Positions 1-6,525 of a stretch of 10,992 nt of DNA are shown here, one piece after another; positions within the stretch are counted from its first letter, which is position 1; each line of letters starts with the position of its first letter. Below the pieces are notes generated by a model, which saw only the letters and a list, made by a program, of their open reading frames with translations, searched no databases and was not told the origin of the DNA. The translations under genes were made by a program, and so were the position numbers. The stretch is from JBKJUK01 sp046590705 (GTDB lineage: Bacteria; Acidobacteriota; Thermoanaerobaculia; Gp7-AA8), in assembly GCA_046590705.1 (NCBI GenBank), contig JBKJUK010000204.1, positions 1 to 10,992 on the forward strand, given 5' to 3'.

Positions 1-812
1 CTCTGCCAGCGATCGTCGGGATCTTTGGCGAGACAGCGTTGGATGAGGTGCTCGAGTGACGGAGGGGTCAGCGGTTGCAGTTCACTGATAGGCCGGGGGT
101 TCACTCCGAGGATGTTGGCGATGAGACTCGTGCGGTTTTTTCCAGAGAACGCCGGAGTGCCGGTCGCCATCTCATAGAGCAACGCTCCGAGCGCGAAGAT
201 GTCCGTTCGTGCGTCGGCGGGTTCGCCGGCGAGTTGCTCGGGCGCCATGTACTGAAACGTTCCGAGTACCGTGCCTTCCTGCGTCAGCGGTTTATGCTGT
301 GTCGCGTCTTCCGGCGCAGACGTCGGTTGCGCAGGGGCCAGCGTTTTCGCCAATCCGAAGTCGAGCAATTTTGCCCCTGACTTCGTCAGCATTACGTTTC
401 CAGGCTTGAGATCGCGATGCGTGATCCCCTGACGATGGGCACGAGCCAATGCATCAGCTATCTGCGCGCCGTAGCGCAGCACATCTGCCACCGGCATCGG
501 ACCCTTGACTAGGCGATCCGCGAGCGACTCGCCTTCGAGCAATTCCATCACGAGAAAATCGACACCGTCCTCGTGACCGACGTCATAGAGCGTGCAGATG
601 TTCGGATGATTCAGCTGCGAGATCGTCCTGGCTTCGCGCTCGAACCGAGCACGAAGTTCGGCGTGTCCCGCGAACGTGGTCGACAGCACCTTGATCGCGA
701 CGCTGCGATCGAGCCGCGTGTCGCGCGCGCGCCAGACCTCACCCATCCCGCCAGCACCGAGGTGCGAGACGATTTCGTACGGACCAAGACGCGAACCGCT
801 GGCGATTGTCAT
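1..812 (-). CDS. Ser/Thr protein kinase K1, N-terminal kinase domain (cut by window edge)
   Basis: This is the first 270 codons of a PknB-type serine/threonine kinase; the rest lies beyond the left edge. The protein starts MTIASGSRLGPYEIVSHLGA. Visible kinase elements are the Gly-rich loop GAGGMGEV (19-26), catalytic lysine in VAIKVL (K41), E60, HRDLKPGN (132-139), DFG (151-153), the activation segment ending LTQEGTVLGT and APE (190-192), and the C-lobe motif CLAKDPDDRWQ at the cut. It is an RD kinase with all catalytic residues present. By analogy with the neighbours it should continue into one membrane helix and a PD40 propeller, but this is inferred. The start ATG (810-812) is fixed by alignment with the paralogues. 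No Shine-Dalgarno sequence precedes it. K2 is the closest relative in the window, at roughly 80% or more identity over the kinase domain by eye. It lies 82 bp downstream of K2. Confidence 0.95.
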   Translation of the reverse strand, partial: MTIASGSRLGPYEIVSHLGAGGMGEVWRARDTRLDRSVAIKVLSTTFAGHAELRARFEREARTISQLNHPNICTLYDVGHEDGVDFLVMELLEGESLADRLVKGPMPVADVLRYGAQIADALARAHRQGITHRDLKPGNVMLTKSGAKLLDFGLAKTLAPAQPTSAPEDATQHKPLTQEGTVLGTFQYMAPEQLAGEPADARTDIFALGALLYEMATGTPAFSGKNRTSLIANILGVNPRPISELQPLTPPSLEHLIQRCLAKDPDDRWQ

Positions 813-823
813 CAGAGGGTTCA

Positions 824-829
824 ATCTTA
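824..829 (-). promoter_or_regulatory. candidate -10 hexamer of K1 (TAAGAT)
   Basis: On the minus strand TAAGAT lies 11 bases before the K1 start codon and matches four of six positions of TATAAT. No -35 hexamer of the TTGACA type is visible at 16-18 bases. The call rests mainly on the similar position of AT-rich hexamers before K2, K3 and K4, so it is weak on its own. Confidence 0.22.
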
Positions 830-894
830 CCGCGCGTCAGACTGCGAACTGTTTCCTTTTCGTCGAGATGATCACGACTTCCTTCCGTCAGGGA

Positions 895-3552
895 TCAGCG
901 CGCCCCACCTGACCGCGAAGCTAGGTTGATCCAGTTCTTCACCAGAGTAAGTCCTGAAGCATCGCCAATCTTCGATATGTTGATGATGATGCGTTGACCG
1001 TCGCCTGCCACGCTGTAAGGTCGATCGAGCTGACCCGACTCGAACAGCGCGGAGAACAGTTCGCGCGGTCGACTGATCTCTGGCTCGCCTTCTGAAATCT
1101 CGATGGCCACTGATGTCAGCGTTCGATCCGCGGCGGTCAGATAGAAGAGTTCTTTCCCGTCGGCTCGCCACACCGGGTGCGTACCACCATCATTCGACAC
1201 CTGCCACTTCGTCGCGCGGTCCCGAGCCGACGTAACGAAGACCTCGGAGCGGGTGCCATTCTCATTCGAGACGTAAGCGATCCAGTTTCCGTCCGGGGAG
1301 AAGGTGGCCGATCGGGTCAACTCGGTGGCAAACAGCCGCTCGGGCTTCCCTCCACTCACAGGGATGATCACTGAGTTTCCATCGAGATCAGCAACGATCC
1401 ACTTTCCGTCTGGAGATGCGCCTGTGACCCGCGAAGCTGAGTTGCCTCCTTCGAAAAGAGTGCGGGCTGCCTTGCCGCCTAAGGAAGGGGCAGACACTAC
1501 ACACCATTTTCCGTCCCGCAATGCGACGTAGTGGATCGCGGTTCCGTCAGAAGACCAGAGCGGAGATAAACTCCAATCGCCGTCGACCCCGAATCGCCTC
1601 CGAACGTCACGCTCGAGATCGTGAATCCAGATCTGCGAGGTCGGGTCTCCAATGGTAGTAAGCAACCTCCGGCCGTCAGGCGAGAGGCGGCAGTCGCGAT
1701 AGACCTCGGGAGGACCTACCGTCGACAGAACGGAACCTTTCCGATCTACCCATGTCAACTCGGAGCGCGGTGCCCCGGGTCCGGTATGGAACAGCAGAGT
1801 GCCGTCGCGGGACACAGAGACCGAACTTTTCCAGACTGCCACGTCGAAGATCGCACCACGGGCGACGATCCGCGGATCGCCCTCTACCGCCATATTCTTC
1901 GACACGCTTTGCGCGAAAAGGATGTCGTCACGAACATAGAAAAGGCAACCCGAAGAGTAGATTGCGCTCGCTGACACATTGTTCAACTGACGGTTTTCCT
2001 TCCCATCGAGCGACGCGAGATACAAACCATTCGTCGCTGCGGCCGGCTTGTTATGACTCGCAGCTACGTAAACGAATCGCTTGCCGTCAGGCAGGAACTC
2101 CGGCCAACGATGCGTCGTATGTATTTTCGCCTGGATGCTGGTGACCGGAACCGGAGATCCGCCGGCGGCTGAAACCCTGAATATCGCTGACGTTGTATTC
2201 GGGCTGAAGAGAATCACGTCGTTCGGCCCCCAGGTTCCACCACGGGCGCCAGGGGCATCACAAATCGCGGCCGACCCAGCGCCGAGGACGTTGATGCGTT
2301 TCAATTTTCCATCAGCGAAGTAGCCGACGCTTTTTGAATCGGGAGACCAGAACGGAAACATCGCACCTGAGGTTTCGACCAACTGCCGCTGCTCTCCCGT
2401 TTCCATTGCGTACAACCACAGGTTGCGGTCCGAGCCGGAACCCTCCGCCGAAAAAATCAGAAAACGCCCATCGGGCGAGATCGAGGCGGGACCGGCGGTA
2501 TTTCCTACTGCATTGAACGCTCTACCGGGAGGCGGTGCGATCGGAACGATGAAGGAAGGTTCCGGCGTGAGTCTCTCATTCACGAGCAGGGAAATCGCCG
2601 CGACCGCAGCCAGTCCGAGCCCGCCGATGAGTACTCTCCGCCACCGTTCTCGTTTCCTCGGCGCGGGCAGGCTCACTCCGCTTGAAGATTGCGATCCCCC
2701 CTGAGCAATCCACTTCAGCTCATCGGCGACATCGGCAGCACTCTGCCAGCGGTCGTCGGGGTCTTTCGCCAGACACCTTTGAATCAAACGCTCCAGGGAT
2801 GGTGGTGTCGTCGGCTGCAATTCACTGATAGGCCTGGGAGTGGTACCCAGAATGTTCGCGATCAGGCTCGTACGATTCTTACCGGTGAAGGCAGTTGCCC
2901 CAGTCGCCATCTCATAGAGGACCGCGCCGAGTGCGAAGAGATCGGAGCGGGCATCGGCTTCTTCCCCTGCAAGCTGCTCGGGCGCCATGTACTGGAACGT
3001 TCCGAGCACCGTCCCTTCCTGTGTGAGCGGCCTATGCTGTGTTGCATCGTCCGGTGTCGCCGACGGTCTCGAGCTGGTCAGCGTCTTGGCGAGCCCGAAG
3101 TCGAGTAGCTTCGCGCCGGACTTCGTGAGCATTACGTTCGCAGGCTTCAGATCACGATGCGTGATGCCCTGCCGATGAGCACGTGCGAGTGCGTCGGCGA
3201 TCTGCGCGCCAATGCGCAGCAGGTCGGGCAGAGGGATTGGCCCTTTCTCGATCCGATCGGCGAGCGTGTCGCCTTCGAGCAGTTCCATCACGAGATAGTC
3301 GATGCCGTCTTCGTGTCCGAGATCGTAAAGCGTACATATGTTCGGATGATTCAGTTGCGAGATGGTGCGAGCCTCGCGATCGAAGCGCGCGCGAAGGTCG
3401 GCCTGCCCCGCGAAGTTCGTCGACAGTACCTTGATGGCCACGCTGCGATCGAGGCGTGTGTCGCGCGCACGCCAGACTTCACCCATGCCTCCCGCACCGA
3501 TGCGGGAGACGATCTCGTACGGCCCGAGCCGCGTTCCGACAGTCACTTCCAT
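895..3552 (-). CDS. Ser/Thr protein kinase K2 with membrane anchor and PD40 beta-propeller
   Basis: This is a complete 885-aa transmembrane kinase that should phosphorylate Ser/Thr in cytoplasmic proteins; substrates are unknown. The kinase domain spans about 12-282: GAGGMGEV (19-26), K41, E60, HRDLKPAN (132-139), DFG (151-153), APE (190-192), RWQ (268-270). An RKRERWRR basic stretch (299-306) leads to one membrane helix at about 307-324. The remainder is a PD40/TolB-like propeller with repeated (F/L/W)SPDG-type motifs, for example FWSPDSKSVGYF, FLPDGKRFVYVA, LSPDGRRLL, FSPDGNWIAYVSNENG and WRADGKELFY. The protein ends LVKNWINLASRSGGAR, matching the family's terminal V.NW motif. The ATG at 3550-3552 aligns with its paralogues; no Shine-Dalgarno sequence precedes it, but a palindromic AT-cored element ends 6 bases upstream. 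The first ~24 codons resemble K3 while the rest of the kinase domain resembles K1, suggesting a mosaic. The propeller's ligand cannot be read from sequence. Confidence 0.97.
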   Translation of the reverse strand: MEVTVGTRLGPYEIVSRIGAGGMGEVWRARDTRLDRSVAIKVLSTNFAGQADLRARFDREARTISQLNHPNICTLYDLGHEDGIDYLVMELLEGDTLADRIEKGPIPLPDLLRIGAQIADALARAHRQGITHRDLKPANVMLTKSGAKLLDFGLAKTLTSSRPSATPDDATQHRPLTQEGTVLGTFQYMAPEQLAGEEADARSDLFALGAVLYEMATGATAFTGKNRTSLIANILGTTPRPISELQPTTPPSLERLIQRCLAKDPDDRWQSAADVADELKWIAQGGSQSSSGVSLPAPRKRERWRRVLIGGLGLAAVAAISLLVNERLTPEPSFIVPIAPPPGRAFNAVGNTAGPASISPDGRFLIFSAEGSGSDRNLWLYAMETGEQRQLVETSGAMFPFWSPDSKSVGYFADGKLKRINVLGAGSAAICDAPGARGGTWGPNDVILFSPNTTSAIFRVSAAGGSPVPVTSIQAKIHTTHRWPEFLPDGKRFVYVAASHNKPAAATNGLYLASLDGKENRQLNNVSASAIYSSGCLFYVRDDILFAQSVSKNMAVEGDPRIVARGAIFDVAVWKSSVSVSRDGTLLFHTGPGAPRSELTWVDRKGSVLSTVGPPEVYRDCRLSPDGRRLLTTIGDPTSQIWIHDLERDVRRRFGVDGDWSLSPLWSSDGTAIHYVALRDGKWCVVSAPSLGGKAARTLFEGGNSASRVTGASPDGKWIVADLDGNSVIIPVSGGKPERLFATELTRSATFSPDGNWIAYVSNENGTRSEVFVTSARDRATKWQVSNDGGTHPVWRADGKELFYLTAADRTLTSVAIEISEGEPEISRPRELFSALFESGQLDRPYSVAGDGQRIIINISKIGDASGLTLVKNWINLASRSGGAR

Positions 3553-3558
3553 GATTGA

Positions 3559-3578
3559 GTGCGCTCATTATTGCGCAC
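3559..3578 (-). promoter_or_regulatory. palindromic promoter/operator-like element upstream of K2
   Basis: The minus strand reads GTGCGCAATAATGAGCGCAC: perfect 6-bp arms (GTGCGC / GCGCAC) around an AT-rich core holding AATAAT, a plausible -10 hexamer. It ends exactly 6 bases (TCAATC) before the K2 ATG. A 17-of-20 copy sits at the same distance before K3. The combination of dyad symmetry and -10-like core suggests a promoter overlapped by a repressor site. Shared ancestry of the two upstream regions could explain the conservation without function. Confidence 0.45.
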
Positions 3579-3587
3579 GTCGACACC

Positions 3588-3758
3588 GTCCGCACGGTAA
3601 TCTTGAATCCCCCCGGACAACGAATCGCTATGTCGGCTGCGACGCTCAAAACCTCGCCAGCCTGGCGTCACGCGGGTCGGCGCCCTCCCTCACACCGCGC
3701 TGAAGTATCATCTGTGCAACGTCTCAAATCGAAACATCTCGACCGTCACCGTGCGGAC
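3588..3758. repeat. 11-bp inverted repeat in the K3-K2 spacer
   Basis: GTCCGCACGGT at 3588-3598 recurs as its exact reverse complement ACCGTGCGGAC at 3748-3758, with 149 bases between. The left arm also contains the small hairpin ACCGT-CCGC-ACGGT (3585-3598). The left arm lies just upstream of the K2 promoter-like element; the right arm lies just past the K3 stop codon. It may be paired operator half-sites or chance. Nothing else in the 237-bp spacer (3553-3789) looks coding. A 5-bp stem (3655-3667) followed on the minus strand by four Ts (3648-3651) is at best a weak terminator for K3. Confidence 0.35.
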
Positions 3759-3789
3759 AAAAATCAGCGGTCTGCCTGCTCACGCTCCA

Positions 3790-6414
3790 TCAGTGCTTCC
3801 AGTTCGAGACGATCGTCAGCGGTTTCGCTTCCGCTTCAACCAGGACGTTCAGCACGAAGCGACCATCCGGCATCACGTCGTACTGCCTGTTGGCTCCATT
3901 CTGCCGGAGCCTCACCGGGAAAAGGGGTGCTGGAGGGCCATGATCGAACGTCGAGTCCGAGGCGGATACTGCTACTGCTGTAACTTTCTCAGAGGAAAGA
4001 AAGAAAAGCTCCTTCCCGTCCCGGCTCCACACCGGATCGGAGCCGCCCCCGACCGACACCATCCATTTCCCGCTTCCTGCAGGAAACGACTGAACATACA
4101 CTTCGGTCTGCCCCGATTCATTTGACACGTAGGCGAACCACCGGCCACTCGGATGAAACTCCGCATCTACTTCGTAAAATCTGGTGGCGAGTAGATCTGC
4201 GATCTTCCTGGTCTGAGCGTCGTAAACCCCGACGTTGAAGTTCTGTTCGTTACCGCCAGTAAAAGACAGATAGCGACCGTCAGGGGAAAACCCGCTGGGA
4301 TACCATCCTTTGATTCCGAGCGATCGCTCGCTTCCTGTTCCCGACGCCGATCGCTCGACGATTACGCGTCCATCTTTTGTCTCACGAAAGTACGTGAGAG
4401 CGGAATCGTCGCGCGACCAGACTGGCGTAGACTCATCACTCTCGTCATACGAAATCCGTGAGGAACTGCTCCTTTTCAAATCAAAAATCCAGATGTCCCC
4501 GTTGTTCTTCACGGGATCGCTCTTATCGACGGCGACGCGGTTGCCGTCATTCGAAACACGGGGAGCGTAGTAGCGCGCCGGCTCTCCGATCGAACCGACC
4601 GATGTCCCCTTCCGATCAACGATGACGAGGCGTGTATCCGCCGCTTCTGTACCGGCCTGAAAATAGACGAGATGATCGGGTGTCGCGGACGCGAGCAGTG
4701 TGCCGCGTCCAGGGAGAAATCCGAAATCTCCCTTCAATCGCAGCTCAGGGCCTCGAAGCTCGAGTTTCTCGAGGTCGATCCGTCTCATGGACATCCCCCT
4801 GGATCGCCCGCGAGAGAAAATCAGGGAATCGTTGACTGCGATCCCGCGGGAGAAAGAGGCTACGAGAAACTTGACCGCCCCTGTCTCAGCGTTCGCGATC
4901 GCGATCCCGTTTTGGGAGTCAGGCTGCCCACTCGATTGGAAAAGAAGAAAATGCTTCCCGTCAGGCAACCATTCCGGCCAGAAGTGAAAGAGACCAACCG
5001 CCGGTTTGGTGATCTGAATCGGTTCCCTTCCCTCGCGGGACCGAAAAATTCGGCCCTCGCTGACGAAAAGAATCGTTCCGTCCGGTGCGAAACTGCTACC
5101 GCGTGGCAACGTCACGACCCCCGGAAATTCATCCGGTTCACTCCCCTCCCTCTCGACATACTTTATTTTCGTATTTTGATGAAACGCAATTCGCGCGGAA
5201 TCGGTGGACCAGAACGGGATTTGTGCGTCGTCAGAGCCGGCGTAGCTTCTTTCCCATGACCCGTCGAGCGCACGCGCGTACAAGCTGCGACGTCCATTCG
5301 CGCCGCGTATGACCGAAGCGATGAATCGTCCGTCCGGGGAGAGTGCCGGAGGCGAGTCTGTGTCATACGTAGACTGGGGTGGCGGATTGATCGAAGCGGT
5401 GAGCACCGGGCTCTCTTTCGAAGCGGTCTTCCATGCGACGGCAGCAGCGCCGAGGCTCGCTGCGATGAGCAGAGCAACCCAGGCAAGACGTTCCCGAACA
5501 CTTCCGGATCTAGTGCGGGAGGATGCGATTCCTGATTGCACGCCCGCCTGACTGATCCATTTCAGTTCGGCAGAGACGTCGCGCGCACTCTGCCACCGAT
5601 CGTCAGGCTGCTTCTCGAGGCACCGGCGGATGACATGCTCCAGTGCGGGTGGAGTGAGGGGTTGCACCTCCGCCAGTGGCCTGGGCTCTGCGCCGACGAT
5701 CGCAGCGATGAGACTCGTCCGCGTTTTGCCTTCGAAAGCGCGCCGCCCGCTCGCCATCTCGTAAAGGAGCACGCCGAACGCGAAGATGTCCGTTCGCGCG
5801 TCTGCTTCCAGGCCTTCGAGCTGCTCCGGTGCCATGTACTGGAACGTGCCCAGGATCGTCCCCTCGGCTGTAAGCGGCTTGAACGCAGTGCGAGACTCGG
5901 CTCCCACCTGCTCGTGCGCATTGCCAGCGCCGACCACCTCTTTCGAGCTCGCCAGACCAAAGTCGAGCAGCTTCGCTCCCGACTTCGTGAGCATCACGTT
6001 GCCTGGCTTCAGATCGCGATGAATAATCCCCGCTGCATGCGCAGCATCCAGCGCCTCGGCTATCTGCGCCCCGTACCTCAACACGTCCGCGAGAGGGAGC
6101 GGACTGCGGGCTATGCGGTCAGCCAGCGTCTCGCCTTCGATGAGTTCCATGACGAGATACTCGACACCATCGTCGCTTCCGACATCATGAAGTGTGCAGA
6201 TGTGCGGGTGATTGAGCTGCGAGATGGACTTCGCTTCGCGCTCGAATCGAAGCTTGAGCGCAGCGTTAGAAGCGAACTCCGGCGGCAGAACCTTGATCGC
6301 GACACTGCGTTCGAGTCGCGTATCGCGCGCGCGAAACACTTCCCCCATACCGCCCGCACCGATGCGCGAGACGATCTCGTAAGGGCCGAGGCGCTTTCCA
6401 ACAGTCACATCCAT
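3790..6414 (-). CDS. Ser/Thr protein kinase K3 with membrane anchor and PD40 beta-propeller
   Basis: This is a complete 874-aa sensor kinase with an intact RD kinase core: GAGGMGEV (19-26), K41, E60, HRDLKPGN (132-139), DFG (151-153), APE (195-197) and RWQ (273-275). Its activation segment is five residues longer than that of K1/K2 and reads GLAS rather than GLAK after DFG. A basic stretch with RERLAW leads to one membrane helix at about 310-328 (WVALLIAASLGAAAVAW), then a propeller of PD40 repeats, for example LSPDGRFIASV, FWSTDSARIAF, WLPDGKHFLLF, FSPDGRYLSFTGG, FHPSGRWFAYVSNESG and WSRDGKELFFLSS. The C-terminus is short: IVSNWKH. Kinase signature stretches (GKTRTSLIAAIV, LTAEGTILGTFQ) group it with K4 rather than K1/K2. 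The ATG at 6412-6414 is set by paralogue alignment; a palindromic element ends 6 bases upstream and no Shine-Dalgarno sequence is seen. Ligand and substrates are unknown. Confidence 0.97.
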   Translation of the reverse strand: MDVTVGKRLGPYEIVSRIGAGGMGEVFRARDTRLERSVAIKVLPPEFASNAALKLRFEREAKSISQLNHPHICTLHDVGSDDGVEYLVMELIEGETLADRIARSPLPLADVLRYGAQIAEALDAAHAAGIIHRDLKPGNVMLTKSGAKLLDFGLASSKEVVGAGNAHEQVGAESRTAFKPLTAEGTILGTFQYMAPEQLEGLEADARTDIFAFGVLLYEMASGRRAFEGKTRTSLIAAIVGAEPRPLAEVQPLTPPALEHVIRRCLEKQPDDRWQSARDVSAELKWISQAGVQSGIASSRTRSGSVRERLAWVALLIAASLGAAAVAWKTASKESPVLTASINPPPQSTYDTDSPPALSPDGRFIASVIRGANGRRSLYARALDGSWERSYAGSDDAQIPFWSTDSARIAFHQNTKIKYVEREGSEPDEFPGVVTLPRGSSFAPDGTILFVSEGRIFRSREGREPIQITKPAVGLFHFWPEWLPDGKHFLLFQSSGQPDSQNGIAIANAETGAVKFLVASFSRGIAVNDSLIFSRGRSRGMSMRRIDLEKLELRGPELRLKGDFGFLPGRGTLLASATPDHLVYFQAGTEAADTRLVIVDRKGTSVGSIGEPARYYAPRVSNDGNRVAVDKSDPVKNNGDIWIFDLKRSSSSRISYDESDESTPVWSRDDSALTYFRETKDGRVIVERSASGTGSERSLGIKGWYPSGFSPDGRYLSFTGGNEQNFNVGVYDAQTRKIADLLATRFYEVDAEFHPSGRWFAYVSNESGQTEVYVQSFPAGSGKWMVSVGGGSDPVWSRDGKELFFLSSEKVTAVAVSASDSTFDHGPPAPLFPVRLRQNGANRQYDVMPDGRFVLNVLVEAEAKPLTIVSNWKH

Positions 6415-6420
6415 GATTGA

Positions 6421-6440
6421 GTGAGCTCATTATCACGCAC
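6421..6440 (-). promoter_or_regulatory. palindromic promoter/operator-like element upstream of K3
   Basis: The minus strand reads GTGCGTGATAATGAGCTCAC, matching 17 of 20 positions of the element before K2, and is followed by the same 6 bases (TCAATC) before the ATG. Its core GATAAT matches five of six positions of TATAAT. The dyad is less perfect than before K2 (GTG.G / C.CAC retained). Similarity between the two upstream regions fades within a few bases beyond this block, so the block is either a conserved site or the edge of a duplication. Confidence 0.45.
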
Positions 6441-6449
6441 GTTCAAACC

Positions 6450-6525
6450 GGGGAGGTACTTGCGCGAAAGACACGCTGCTCGATTGAAGCGCGCGATCAA
6501 GATCCTGCCTTCACACCTGTCATCG
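6450..6525 (+). pseudogene. decayed, inverted fragment of a kinase N-lobe
   Basis: Read on the plus strand, this stretch aligns with the minus-strand coding sequence of K4 at 9022-9099, which encodes GEVFRAKDTRLDRIVAIKVLPSHLSS. By hand about 62 of 78 aligned columns match, with two single-base deletions. The best ancestral reading is EV...KDTRLDRSVAIKILPSHLSS: the Arg codon CGA is now TGA at 6483-6485, and a T appears lost a few bases on. A partial reading survives as ARLKRAIKILPSHLSS. It faces opposite to every intact kinase here. Its right end runs six bases into the end of K4, so the last Arg codon and stop of K4 come from this segment. It is too short and frameshifted to make a kinase; it looks like a relic of an inverted duplication or an earlier gene in opposite orientation. 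Confidence 0.8.

Noticed and set aside
813..894. A small gene or terminator between K2 and K1.
   Set aside because: The 82-bp spacer has no start-to-stop frame of note and no stable stem with a T tract; only a weak -10-like hexamer is seen.
3648..3667. A CGCCA-GGC-TGGCG hairpin followed by TTTT on the minus strand as the K3 terminator.
   Set aside because: The stem is only 5 bp with a 3-base loop, and the T run is short and three bases away. It is too weak to call.
5536..6420. A 294-codon open frame on the plus strand opposite the K3 kinase domain, with similar shorter frames opposite K1, K2 and K4.
   Set aside because: It is the antisense shadow of a GC-rich kinase-coding region. The frames resemble each other only because the kinases beneath them do. 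They show no domain or ribosome site, and the minus-strand proteins have every kinase motif in place.
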